From Bacillus sp. es.034 (GTDB lineage: Bacteria; Bacillota; Bacilli; Bacillales; Bacillaceae_B): DNA of 64,000 nucleotides. The DNA lies in NCBI RefSeq assembly GCF_002563655.1, contig NZ_PDIY01000001.1, forward strand, positions 3,880,001 through 3,944,000, in the 5' to 3' direction. Made by a program: the position numbers and the translations under genes. This document shows, piece after piece, positions 36,778-45,110 of this stretch; position 1 is the stretch's first letter; each line of letters starts with the position of its first letter. The notes below the pieces were generated by a model. That model ran no database searches, was not told the DNA's origin, and saw only the letters and a program-made list of their open reading frames with translations.

Positions 36778-37576
36778 CTTCTCCGAACCATTTCTCAGAA
36801 ATCTCTTTGTACGTACCGTCTTCCTTCATTTCCTCTAACGCTTTGTTTACTTCTTCAACCAGTTTGTCGTTCCCTTTACGGAACATGAAACCGCTTTGAC
36901 CCGCATCTTCCGCTTCAGCAGCGATTTTGACTTTGGCGTTCGGTTGTTTCTTCAGGTAATCAAGAATCGAAATTTTATCGTTCACGGTCACGTCCACCCT
37001 GCCTTGTTCAAGTAGCTGGATTGATTGTGATAACCCTTCTACACCCTGGATCTTGGCACCGTTCTTTTCAGCGATATCCCGATAGTTACTTGTCAGTGAC
37101 TGAGCTGAAGTCAACCCTTTGATATCTTCAAATGCTTTGACATCCTTGTTGTCTTTTGACACGACCACTACGGCACTTGATTCGATATATGGTTTAGAGA
37201 AATCGTATTTCTTTTCACGGTCTTCACGAATTCCCACCTGGTTTGCGATCATATCGAAACGCTTGGAATTCAAACCTTCAAACATTGCATCCCATTGCGT
37301 TTCCTGGAATTTCACTTCGACACCAAGACGCTTCGCTATTTCACGGGTGATTTCTACGTCAAACCCGGTCAGTTTTCCTGATTCGTCATGGAATGTGAAA
37401 GGAGGATATGTACCTTCCGTCCCGACAAGTAATTCGCCATCTTCCTTAACCTTATCGTAAAGGGATGTCTTTTTCGAATCAGCATTTGATTCTTCTTTAT
37501 CTTTAGATTGCCCACATGCAGCTAATACCATTGATAAGGCGATTAGCATGATGATGGATAATTTCCATTTTTTCAT
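36761..37576 (-). CDS. tcyA: Cystine-type amino acid ABC importer substrate-binding lipoprotein
   Basis: A 271-residue lipoprotein with lipobox LAAC at about residue 21. The extracellular SBP_bac_3 domain contains [32 protein letters not shown] and [21 protein letters not shown]. This amino-acid clamp and the sequence type fit TcyA (YckK). It is the first gene of the operon. Upstream 200 bp show no riboswitch I can recognise; in B. subtilis related genes answer to CymR. Confidence 0.82.
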   Translation of the reverse strand: MKKWKLSIIMLIALSMVLAACGQSKDKEESNADSKKTSLYDKVKEDGELLVGTEGTYPPFTFHDESGKLTGFDVEITREIAKRLGVEVKFQETQWDAMFEGLNSKRFDMIANQVGIREDREKKYDFSKPYIESSAVVVVSKDNKDVKAFEDIKGLTSAQSLTSNYRDIAEKNGAKIQGVEGLSQSIQLLEQGRVDVTVNDKISILDYLKKQPNAKVKIAAEAEDAGQSGFMFRKGNDKLVEEVNKALEEMKEDGTYKEISEKWFGEDVSPK

Positions 37577-37776
37577 TGTAAAACCCCCACTATTCTTATC
37601 GGATTTAAATTTGTTACGAATGTCATCATAAAACGTTACCAGAAATAAGTCAACATAAAAGTTTCATTTCAAGATTTTTTCTTCATATCTTTAGTATGTA
37701 TCCCTGAATACACAAACATGTAAAAATTTCCGATTATAAGATACACTATTTTTATAAGAAAATGGGAGGGCATGAT

Positions 37777-38385
37777 ATGAAAATTGCTTTATTCGGGAGC
37801 ACGGGCCGGGTTGGTTCCGTAGTCTTCCAACGGGCTGTGTCAGAACATGAAGTAAATCGATTGGTACGGAGAGGCAGCGGACAAGACGTTCCAGGTACGG
37901 AAATAATCGGAGATGTGTTGAACGAAGAAGATGTGATGAAGACCATCGAAGGCTCAGATGCCGTGATCAGCTGCCTGAATACAGATAAGGGGGATGTCCT
38001 CACAAAAAGCATGCCAATCCTGTTAAAAGCCATGAGAAACTATGGAGTGAAACGAATCATCACGTGCGGGACGGCGGGCATTCTCCGGGCGCGTACGGAT
38101 GATGGTCTTTACCGTTTTCAGTCGAGTGAATCGAAACGCAGGAGCACAACAGCTGCGGAAGATCACCTAAGGGCCTTTCTCATGCTTCAGGCATCCGATA
38201 TGGACTGGACCATCGTTTGCCCTACCTATTTGCCGGATGGAGAACGGCTCGGTAATTACCGAACGGAAAGAGATGTACTACCAGAAGGCGGTAGCAGCAT
38301 TTCCATGTATGACACAGGAGATTTCATATATAAACAACTGTCAGACCTGTCCTTCATTAAAAGCCGGGTTGGCATCTGTTACTAA
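37777..38385 (+). CDS. NAD(P)-binding Rossmann-fold oxidoreductase (atypical SDR/NmrA-like)
   Basis: A 202-residue protein with an NAD(P)-binding GSTGRVGS motif at residues 7-14 and the segments GSDAVISCLNTDKGD near 65 and RIITCGTAGILRARTDDG near 100. It belongs to the short atypical SDR group (biliverdin reductase/NmrA-like). GGAGGGC precedes the ATG at 37777. The substrate is unknown. Confidence 0.8.
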   Translation: MKIALFGSTGRVGSVVFQRAVSEHEVNRLVRRGSGQDVPGTEIIGDVLNEEDVMKTIEGSDAVISCLNTDKGDVLTKSMPILLKAMRNYGVKRIITCGTAGILRARTDDGLYRFQSSESKRRSTTAAEDHLRAFLMLQASDMDWTIVCPTYLPDGERLGNYRTERDVLPEGGSSISMYDTGDFIYKQLSDLSFIKSRVGICY

Positions 38386-38397
38386 GTGTATGGGATA

Positions 38398-38434
38398 AAA
38401 AAAAACGGGACTGAATGTCAGTCCCGTTTTCCTA
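38398..38434. terminator. Bidirectional terminator
   Basis: AAACGGGACTGA pairs with TCAGTCCCGTTT, with A/T flanks. It lies between convergent genes. Confidence 0.9.
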
Positions 38435-38917
38435 TTATTTGAAGATAGCAGAAATGATTTCATCCGTGCTCATTCCACTTTCGACGTCAAAGGTACCTGG
38501 GCGCAGCTCGTTCTCAAGCCCCCGTTTTTCTACCTCTTTATAGAAATCCAACCCGTCTTTTATGATATTGGCTTTTTCCAAAGCATTTCCTACGTCGATA
38601 CTTGTCATACCTGTAGAAACGGTGAGCATCGTTTTGTAGACAACCTTGCCGTCATCTTTCTTATCCGATGCTTCTTCCTGCTTTTCATTCATGGCTTTCA
38701 GCTGCTTGTTCCATTGGTCTTCTGTATGTATGACATAGCCTTTTGAAGTCAGCTTCTTCACCATTTCATCCTCTGACAGTTTTTGCACTTCAGCAGGTTC
38801 TTCTTTTCCGGTACTACTTGCTTCCGAAGGACCGAATAGATACACAGCCCCTATCAAAGAGGTGGCGATCAAAATCCCCCCAGCAAAGCTCCGCAATGAA
38901 TTCGATGTCAATGTCAT
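38435..38917 (-). CDS. Membrane-anchored MltG/YceG-like N-domain protein
   Basis: A 160-residue protein. One amino-terminal helix (FAGGILIATSLIGAVYLFG) precedes a charged linker. The carboxyl 65 residues (VSTGMTSIDVGNALEKANII, LRPGTFDVESGMSTDEIISAI) resemble the LysM-like part of endolytic transglycosylase MltG, without its catalytic domain. It may be a regulator or wall-binding relative. It overlaps the upstream gene by 4 bp. Confidence 0.68.
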   Translation of the reverse strand: MTLTSNSLRSFAGGILIATSLIGAVYLFGPSEASSTGKEEPAEVQKLSEDEMVKKLTSKGYVIHTEDQWNKQLKAMNEKQEEASDKKDDGKVVYKTMLTVSTGMTSIDVGNALEKANIIKDGLDFYKEVEKRGLENELRPGTFDVESGMSTDEIISAIFK

Positions 38918-39294
38918 TGTGCCACTAAGCCCCTTTCAGCCTTTTGAGCCATAAATGGCGCAAGCATACGCTCCACTTCATTAGGCTTGAGCTTTGTTTT
39001 CCCTGCAATACTTTCAACAGAATAACCTCTTTTATACAAATCAAGCATCTCACGGAGCAATTCGCGCTCCTCGGATGCTGCAGGTGCAGCTCCTGCCTGC
39101 TGGGCTGTAATCTCTGCATCCAATTGTATGTTTCGCAACTGCTTCTCGAGTTCATGAACCTCGTTCAATACAGAAATGGATACATGTTCTATCTGTTGCT
39201 CAAGCTTCGAGTTGGTTTGTGTCGTTTTAATAAACGATAACATGAGCAGCACAACTGCTGACCCAAATAAAATGGCGATTGCCCATCCCATCAT
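38914..39294 (-). CDS. Single-pass membrane protein with coiled coil and HTH-like end (DUF6115/SwrB-like)
   Basis: A 126-residue protein. The amino-terminal helix (AIAILFGSAVVLLMLSF) precedes a coiled coil (about 30-65), an Ala-rich linker and a carboxyl helix-turn-helix-like segment MLDLYKRGYSVESIAGKTKLKPNEVERML. The layout recalls SwrB-type DUF6115 proteins. It is translationally coupled to the MltG-like gene, suggesting a joint envelope role. Identification is tentative. Confidence 0.62.
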   Translation of the reverse strand: MMGWAIAILFGSAVVLLMLSFIKTTQTNSKLEQQIEHVSISVLNEVHELEKQLRNIQLDAEITAQQAGAAPAASEERELLREMLDLYKRGYSVESIAGKTKLKPNEVERMLAPFMAQKAERGLVAQ

Positions 39295-39503
39295 AGGATC
39301 CTCCCTTTATGAAACTTTTTTATCAATTAAATTATACATTGATAATGGGAGAAATTCGATTTAAAACGACAAAATCCCACGAAAGTCCTGTTTTCTTAAC
39401 AGGAAATTGTATTTACACATGGATGATTCCCCGTCACACCAGGATATTTTCAAGTTCTAAAAGAAAAAGCATCCGACTACTATCGTCAGATGCCCTGCCT
39501 CTT

Positions 39504-41522
39504 CTATCCTGCCAGATGATCTTTAGATCCCTGCTGGAGCTGATACATTTGATAATATCGGCCAAGCCTTTTCATTAATTCATCATGATTCCCACGTTCA
39601 ACGATTTCCCCTCGATCTAATACAAGGATTTGATCGGCTTCCTTGATCGTGGATAATCTGTGAGCGATGATGAAGGTCGTCCGGCCCTGTTTCAGGACTT
39701 CCATCGCTTCCTGGATGATCGCCTCAGTCTCTGTATCGATGCTTGATGTCGCTTCATCGAGAATCAGGATTGCAGGATTAAAGGCCAGTGCACGTGCAAA
39801 GGATATCAGTTGGCGTTGACCGGATGAAAGGGTGCTTCCTTTCTCAATCACCGGTTCATCATATCCATTCTCCAGGTTTTTGAACACTTTTTCCGCCCCT
39901 ACAGCATTGAGTGCCGACTCTACCTGCTCCCTTGTAATCCTAGGATCATCGAGACTGACATTCGAAGCAATCGTTCCGGTGAACAAGTAAGGATCCTGCA
40001 AGACGATTCCCATATGCTCCCGAATCGTTTGATAGGGAATATCGACAATGTCTTTTCCATCAATCCTGATTTTCCCTTCATTGCTATCATAGAAACGGAA
40101 AAGCAGATTCATGATGGAGCTTTTTCCTGAACCCGTATGTCCCACCAGGGCAACGGTTTCCCCTTTGTTTGCTTCAAACGTAATATCTTTCAATACATAT
40201 TCATTCTTTTTATATCCAAAGAATACATGCTCAAAGCTGACATTCCCCTCGTATCTGCTCATTTTCCCATCTTCAACAGGGGTCCCCGTCTCTTCAAGCA
40301 GCTGGAAAACCCGTTCTCCCGCCACAAGTGCCTGTTCAAGATTGGCAAGCTGGTTCACGATCCCTGTCACCGGCTGGAACAACCGGTTGATGTAATCCAC
40401 AAAGGCATAAAGGACGCCGAGCGTGACAACGGATCCCACTCCGATCGATGCTCCTCCGAAATACCATATGAACGCTACGAAGGTGATGTTCCTCAGTACC
40501 CCTACAAGGTTATGGGAGGTCATTGAATTTAAGCTTAACAGCTTATTTTGATAGTTGTAGTGGGTTTGGTTCAGATCTTCGAATTCTTCGTTCGTTTTCT
40601 TCTCCCTGCTGAAAGCCTGAATGATGTTCATGCCTTGTATTGATTCATTGATCATGGCATTGATATCACTTACTTTCGATCTGATGATATGATTGTATTT
40701 CGACGCATAAATACGGTAAAGATACGTCCACATAACCAGGATCGGTATCAGGATCAAGCAGATGGCCGCTAATTTTGCATCAAGGATAAAGAGTGCAATG
40801 TAAATCCCGATAATATAAATCGTACTGGAGAAGAACGTCGATAGTACGGTTACATACAGGTCCCTGATTGCTTCCGTGTCGTTTGTGATCCTGGCAACGA
40901 CCTTCCCTGCCGGCAGATTATCGAAATAACGGATCGGAAGCTTCTGGATGTGTTGAAACACATCATTACGCATCTTTTGAATAACACGGTTTGCCGCCTT
41001 CTGAAGGTAGAACCGCTGGCCGTATTGGAAGAAGGCCGCGACCACAAGCAAGCCGAAATAAAAGGCAATCAAGCGGATGATCCTTGGGATTTCAGGATTA
41101 TAGAACTTGAGAAGCTCATCCCCTGTTAATTTCTTGGCGGGATAGGTTTCTGATTCCCCGCCTTTAGTGATCGTCATCTCCCCCGATGACACCGATCGTT
41201 CCCCGTCAAAGGAAACGGTGGCAGGAACGAAATAAAACGCTCTGCCAACCTGAAGGATACGGACGTCTTCCCCTTTGGTTTCTCCATCACTGAAATATTG
41301 ATCACGCTTATACCAAGTTCCCTCATAAGGTACAGCTTCTTTTCCCTCAACCGTTTCATACCAGGTCGATTCAATCCCGAGAATATGATCATCAATCAGT
41401 TTTTTGGCTATGAAAGGACCGGCTAGTTCCGCCGCCACTGATACACTGAGCATCAAGAGGGCAGCTATGATGATTTTTTTATAAATCAGGGCATATTCGG
41501 TTAGTTTTCTTCCGACTTTCAT
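39504..41522 (-). CDS. bmrD: Heterodimeric multidrug ABC exporter subunit BmrD (YheH)
   Basis: A 672-residue half-transporter. Between helices 1 and 2 it has the long extracellular insertion typical of YheH (about residues 45-150). The nucleotide-binding domain carries Walker A GHTGSGKSS, signature LSSGQRQLISFARAL and a canonical Walker B ILILDEATSSID with catalytic Glu. It should supply the functional ATPase site. It overlaps bmrC by 4 bp. Confidence 0.92.
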   Translation of the reverse strand: MKVGRKLTEYALIYKKIIIAALLMLSVSVAAELAGPFIAKKLIDDHILGIESTWYETVEGKEAVPYEGTWYKRDQYFSDGETKGEDVRILQVGRAFYFVPATVSFDGERSVSSGEMTITKGGESETYPAKKLTGDELLKFYNPEIPRIIRLIAFYFGLLVVAAFFQYGQRFYLQKAANRVIQKMRNDVFQHIQKLPIRYFDNLPAGKVVARITNDTEAIRDLYVTVLSTFFSSTIYIIGIYIALFILDAKLAAICLILIPILVMWTYLYRIYASKYNHIIRSKVSDINAMINESIQGMNIIQAFSREKKTNEEFEDLNQTHYNYQNKLLSLNSMTSHNLVGVLRNITFVAFIWYFGGASIGVGSVVTLGVLYAFVDYINRLFQPVTGIVNQLANLEQALVAGERVFQLLEETGTPVEDGKMSRYEGNVSFEHVFFGYKKNEYVLKDITFEANKGETVALVGHTGSGKSSIMNLLFRFYDSNEGKIRIDGKDIVDIPYQTIREHMGIVLQDPYLFTGTIASNVSLDDPRITREQVESALNAVGAEKVFKNLENGYDEPVIEKGSTLSSGQRQLISFARALAFNPAILILDEATSSIDTETEAIIQEAMEVLKQGRTTFIIAHRLSTIKEADQILVLDRGEIVERGNHDELMKRLGRYYQMYQLQQGSKDHLAG

Positions 41523-43276
41523 GCGCCCACCTCCTCTCGTGAGGAATCTTCAACTTGTTGGCGGTCAAATTGTTCTTTATACCAACCGCCATTCCCGAGG
41601 AGCACTTCATGGACCCCTTCTTCTACCACTTTCCCATCCTCGAAAACGATGATCCAGTCAGCATGCTGGACCGCTGAGAGACGATGAGTCGTAATAATCG
41701 TTGTTTTTCCTTCACGTTCTGTTCGTATATTGTCTATGATCTTTGCTTCTGTCTTGGCATCGACAGCCGATAATGAGTCATCAAGGATCAGGATTTCAGG
41801 GTTCTTAATGAGTGCTCTTGCAATCGAAATCCGCTGTTTCTGCCCACCCGAGAGAGCCACACCCTTCTCCCCTACAAGGGTGGTCAACCCATCAGGCAGC
41901 ATGTCGAGGTCCTTCTTGAAATCAGCCAGCTCTATCGCCTTTTCCAAATCTTCCTCTGTTGCATCATGCTTTCCGAATAATATATTTTCTCTTACGGTCC
42001 TGGAAAAAAGAACATGATCTTGTGGGACATAGCCAATCCAATCCCTTACCTGCTGAATGGACAAATCATCAATCGGGATTCCTCCGATCGATAGGGAACC
42101 ACTTCCCGCTGGGTATTCACGGAGTAGCTGCTTGATGAAAGTCGTCTTGCCGCTTCCTGTCTTTCCGACTATCCCAAGAGTTCCTCCTTGATGAATGTTC
42201 ACATTGATGTTGGATAGATTCAGTACCTGTGATGAAGGATACTTGAAGTCCACATCCTTAAATCCGATCCGTTCGGGGGAATCAATCGTTTTAGGATTCT
42301 CCCTATCCTGAACGTCCTGGACATAACCGAGAGTCTCCTGGACCCGATCGAGGGACGCATTCCCACGCTGCATCACATTGATCAATTCACCAATCGCAAA
42401 CATCGGCCAGATCAGCATCCCGAGATACACATTAAAGGAAACCAGCTGTCCCAAGGTAATGCTCTGGTGGAATACCAGGTAAGCGCCATAACCCAATCCG
42501 ATTAAGTAACTTAATCCAACGAGGACTTTTATGGTCGGTTCAAACAAAGAGTCGATCCTCGCAACACCGATATTTTTGTTATACACATCTTCTGTCATAT
42601 CACCGAACCGCTTCTCATCTGCCCTTTCCTGTACGTAAGCCCGGATGACCCTGACCCCTGCAATCGACTCTAGAACTTTATCATTCAGGTCTCCGAATGC
42701 ATCCTGAGCTTCTGTGAACCGTTTATGGATCCTCGCCCCGTATACCTTCATTAACAGAGCCATGATCGGCAGAGGTAAAACGGCCGCTATCGTCAGTTTC
42801 CAGCTGATGAGAAACCCCATCGTAAACAGGATTGTTAACATGAACACGCTTGAATCGATCAACGTCAGGACACCGAACCCCGCCGTGATCGAAATCGCCT
42901 TTAGATCATTCGTAGCCCTCGCCATTAAATCACCCGTCCGATTCTTCTCGAAGAACGTCGGGGTCATCTTTAAGAGGTGACCCATGAATTTACTGCGCAG
43001 CTTCCTTTCTACGAGAAAGGCCCCGCCAAACAGTTGATACATCCACACATACGTCATTCCATACGATATGATGGCAATCCCGGCAATCATCCAGAGATAC
43101 TTCCCCACCACATCCCAGGTCATCGCACCAAGGTGAATGTCATCGATGGCATTCCCGACAAGCTTTGGGGGAATCACATCAAGGATCCCAACAATCGTCA
43201 AGAGGACGATCGCCATTGTATACCTTTTCCAATTTTCAATAAAGAACCATGATAATTTCTTAAAAATACTAAACAT
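41519..43276 (-). CDS. bmrC: Heterodimeric multidrug ABC exporter subunit BmrC (YheI)
   Basis: A 585-residue half-transporter, the exact length of B. subtilis BmrC. It has six helices and a nucleotide-binding domain with GKTGSGKTT and LSGGQKQRISIARAL. Walker B reads ILILDDSLSAVD, so the catalytic Glu is Asp. That is the known asymmetric, degenerate site of BmrCD. GGGGAGGT stands 8 nt before the ATG. A long attenuating leader precedes it. Confidence 0.93.
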   Translation of the reverse strand: MFSIFKKLSWFFIENWKRYTMAIVLLTIVGILDVIPPKLVGNAIDDIHLGAMTWDVVGKYLWMIAGIAIISYGMTYVWMYQLFGGAFLVERKLRSKFMGHLLKMTPTFFEKNRTGDLMARATNDLKAISITAGFGVLTLIDSSVFMLTILFTMGFLISWKLTIAAVLPLPIMALLMKVYGARIHKRFTEAQDAFGDLNDKVLESIAGVRVIRAYVQERADEKRFGDMTEDVYNKNIGVARIDSLFEPTIKVLVGLSYLIGLGYGAYLVFHQSITLGQLVSFNVYLGMLIWPMFAIGELINVMQRGNASLDRVQETLGYVQDVQDRENPKTIDSPERIGFKDVDFKYPSSQVLNLSNINVNIHQGGTLGIVGKTGSGKTTFIKQLLREYPAGSGSLSIGGIPIDDLSIQQVRDWIGYVPQDHVLFSRTVRENILFGKHDATEEDLEKAIELADFKKDLDMLPDGLTTLVGEKGVALSGGQKQRISIARALIKNPEILILDDSLSAVDAKTEAKIIDNIRTEREGKTTIITTHRLSAVQHADWIIVFEDGKVVEEGVHEVLLGNGGWYKEQFDRQQVEDSSREEVGA

Positions 43277-43308
43277 CCCAGTCTACCTCCCCATGTTGAC
43301 TTTCTTTA

Positions 43309-43368
43309 CTATCCGCCTTCTGTCTCCACAGCAGACATCATCTTCTTCATTTGAACCATTACCATCAT
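43309..43368 (-). CDS. Leader micro-ORF just before bmrC (19 codons)
   Basis: The frame encodes MMVMVQMKKMMSAVETEGG, ending 32 nt before the bmrC start. It has an excellent RBS (GAAGGAGGAAAAG). Its methionine-rich start and position recall a leader peptide. Translation may keep the bmrC RBS open or sense ribosome inhibition. Confidence 0.6.
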   Translation of the reverse strand: MMVMVQMKKMMSAVETEGG

Positions 43369-43430
43369 CTTTTCCTCCTTCATAAAAATGGATAATCTAT
43401 GTGTGATCAAGGATTCCCTTGGTTCCACCG

Positions 43431-43533
43431 TTAAGCGCTAAACATACAAAAGACGGACGTCACAGGGCAGTCAGAATCGCATTCTCCAGTTAGGTGAATT
43501 TGAATCTGTTGTGCCATCTAGACGTCCGTCTTC
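43431..43533 (-). other. Second leader segment: 12-bp stem enclosing a possible 28-codon ORF
   Basis: AAGACGGACGTC (minus, 43532-43521) and GACGTCCGTCTT (43461-43450) pair perfectly across 59 nt and are followed by TTGT, a weak terminator. An ATG at 43517 opens a 28-codon frame to 43431 (MAQQIQIHLTGECDSDCPV and onward). It has no clear RBS, so translation is doubtful. The stem may be a second attenuation or processing element. Confidence 0.5.
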
Positions 43534-43544
43534 ATGAATGGACA

Positions 43545-43578
43545 TAAAAAAGCACAGATTATAAACATAACCTGTGCT
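43545..43578 (-). terminator. Attenuator terminator in the bmrCD leader
   Basis: On the minus strand AGCACAG pairs with CTGTGCT and is followed by TTTTTAT. It starts 29 nt after the stop of the first leader ORF and 300 nt before bmrC, so it must be bypassed for bmrCD expression. Ribosome-mediated attenuation is established for B. subtilis bmrBCD. Confidence 0.82.
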
Positions 43579-43606
43579 CGTGGATTCATATGAAATCGTT
43601 AAGGAG

Positions 43607-43681
43607 TTACTGGTCATGTGATGATATGAAATTGATTTGAAAAGTCGCTGCTGCTCCCTGAGATCCGTACACTTTCATCAT
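43607..43681 (-). CDS. bmrB: BmrB-like leader peptide (24 residues)
   Basis: The frame encodes MMKVYGSQGAAATFQI followed by NFISSHDQ. GGAGGG lies 6 nt before the ATG at 43681. A sigma-A promoter lies upstream and an intrinsic terminator directly downstream. This is the layout of the translated regulator BmrB, where drug-stalled ribosomes allow read-through into the exporter genes. I assign the name by position and layout, not by remembered sequence identity. Confidence 0.7.
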   Translation of the reverse strand: MMKVYGSQGAAATFQINFISSHDQ

Positions 43682-43722
43682 CACAAACCCTCCATTCGTT
43701 AGCGTTTTTTATTCCATTAATA

Positions 43723-43751
43723 ACCATACTATAGGACCTTAATTGTGTCAA
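43723..43751 (-). promoter_or_regulatory. Sigma-A promoter of the bmr leader
   Basis: On the minus strand TTGACA (43751-43746) and TATGGT (43728-43723) are separated by 17 bp, giving a start near 43716, about 35 nt before the leader ORF. Confidence 0.78.
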
Positions 43752-43836
43752 TATTATTTTTATTGATAATTTTCTATATACTATGAGTTTCTTCTGTATT
43801 CGTGAACCATCTTTCCTCTACTTCACTACCGTCTTA

Positions 43837-44043
43837 TCATTCCACTTGATTTCCTTTTCTCCTAAAAACTTTTTTGGCGAATATGAAATAAAAAATGAGG
43901 GGCATCGGGCACTGAATGAGTCCCCAAATTCCCCAGAACCAATACTGATGTCCATTCTTACGTGCATCGATGAATAAATAGATGCTTTGGACCAAAAGCA
44001 GGGGAATGACAATCAACAAGATATAAAGCTCTTCTCTTGTCAT
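43837..44043 (-). CDS. yxlD: YxlD-like small membrane protein of the sigY operon
   Basis: A 68-residue protein with two helices (LYILLIVIPLLLVQSIYLFID and WGLIQCPMPLIFYFIFA) and a conserved YWFWGIWG turn between them. It overlaps yxlC by 4 bp. YxlD together with YxlC restrains SigY in B. subtilis; the role here is by analogy. The operon ends here, without yxlE, yxlF or yxlG. Confidence 0.75.
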   Translation of the reverse strand: MTREELYILLIVIPLLLVQSIYLFIDARKNGHQYWFWGIWGLIQCPMPLIFYFIFAKKVFRRKGNQVE

Positions 44044-44357
44044 GTCCGTTTCACCTTTTTCGTATAAGTCAACCCAATAAATATCAAAGCTCCTGCGAAA
44101 ATGAGAACCTGAAGGAGAAGAAATAGAATCGGCATTTGAAACAAAGTAAGAGAGAAAACGGTCAGTAGGCAGCCAGCTAGAAGAAGAAAGAGTATCATAT
44201 CTCGTTTAAATCTTGCTTTTAACCGTTCTTGCTGATCCTCGACCAACTGCTCAAACCATTGCAGAGACGGAGTACTTTCCTCTACTCCACGATCAATGGA
44301 TCGAAAGCCTTCATCTATCAATTCCTTTAGTTCATCATGTACATGTTTGTTGTTCAT
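44040..44357 (-). CDS. yxlC: YxlC-like SigY anti-sigma protein
   Basis: A 105-residue protein. A cytoplasmic amino part with SLQWFEQLVEDQQERLKARFKRD precedes two helices (residues 53-98). Size, topology and overlap with sigY (23 bp) match YxlC, the membrane anti-sigma factor of SigY. It is cotranscribed and coupled with sigY. Confidence 0.78.
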   Translation of the reverse strand: MNNKHVHDELKELIDEGFRSIDRGVEESTPSLQWFEQLVEDQQERLKARFKRDMILFLLLAGCLLTVFSLTLFQMPILFLLLQVLIFAGALIFIGLTYTKKVKRT

Positions 44358-44874
44358 CTATTTTCAACTCCTTTCTCATCCTTGTAATTCCGTGATGGAC
44401 CCTGGATTTAACGGTCCCAGGCGGCAGATCAGTCATTTGCCCGATCTCCTCGTAAGAGTATCCATAATAGTGTTTCAATATAATAGGAAGCCTCACCTCA
44501 TCTGAAAGCCGGCCCAGTGCGGCTAATGCATCATTCCACTCTTCGTTTCTCGATTCCATTTCCCACTTGAGCTTTCTACCACTCATTTCTTCCCTTTTCC
44601 AATCCTTTTCTCTTTTGCTTTTGCGCTGAAGATCGATATACCGATTTGTGGCGATCGTGATCAGCCAGGAGGAAAACTTGGATTTCCCGTTGTATTGTTG
44701 GATTTTCTCCACACACTTAGCCATTGTGTCCTGAGCAAGCTCCTCTGCCAGATCACGATTCATCGTTACTTTGATCAAATACTTCACTAAAAAGGGGTAA
44801 TGTTCTCTAAATAGAAGAGCAAAGGCTTCATGGTTCCCTTTTTTCGCTTGCATAATCCATTTTTTCTCTTCCAT
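44335..44874 (-). CDS. sigY: ECF RNA polymerase sigma factor SigY
   Basis: A 179-residue ECF sigma factor. Region 2 is AFALLFREHYPFLVKYLIKVT, AEELAQDTMAKCVEKIQQY and FSSWLITIATNRYIDLQRK. Region 4 is LPIILKHYYGYSYEEIGQMTDLPPGTVKSRVHHG. A promoter with the SigY-type TGAACG/CGTC elements lies upstream, consistent with autoregulation, and yxlC/yxlD follow. SigY responds to nitrogen starvation and possibly maintains toxin genes in B. subtilis; its target here is unknown. Confidence 0.88.
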   Translation of the reverse strand: MEEKKWIMQAKKGNHEAFALLFREHYPFLVKYLIKVTMNRDLAEELAQDTMAKCVEKIQQYNGKSKFSSWLITIATNRYIDLQRKSKREKDWKREEMSGRKLKWEMESRNEEWNDALAALGRLSDEVRLPIILKHYYGYSYEEIGQMTDLPPGTVKSRVHHGITRMRKELKIDEQQTCT

Positions 44875-44919
44875 CCTTTACTTTCCTTTCTATCCCCCGG
44901 CAGGTGAGTTCATTGATAA

Positions 44920-44944
44920 GACGTATATAAAGAAAAAACGTTCA
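44920..44944 (-). promoter_or_regulatory. Autoregulatory SigY promoter
   Basis: On the minus strand TGAACG (44944-44939) and CGTC (44923-44920) are separated by 15 bp, with a T-run after the -35. This is the element set reported for the sigY autopromoter. Confidence 0.72.
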
Positions 44945-45063
44945 TAAAATGATTATACTTTTTTATATTTTTTTCATTCTTTTTTTAATATCTGTTATGG
45001 AAATTTCTTTTCTATCCTTCCAAACCACATCATTTTCAAATGAAGAAAGAGATGCATTATATG

Positions 45064-45104
45064 AAAATACCCTCCTGAATCATCTTGCCCAATTCGGGAG
45101 GGGG
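45064..45104 (-). terminator. Terminator of the MFS gene
   Basis: On the minus strand CCCTCCCGAATT pairs with GATTCAGGAGGG (one mismatch) and is followed by TATTTTC. Confidence 0.75.
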
Positions 45105-45110
45105 ATTGCT

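Noticed and set aside
43431-43517. 28-codon frame in the bmr leader as a real gene
   Set aside because: It has no RBS and its ends lie within the long stem. It is mentioned only as part of the leader.
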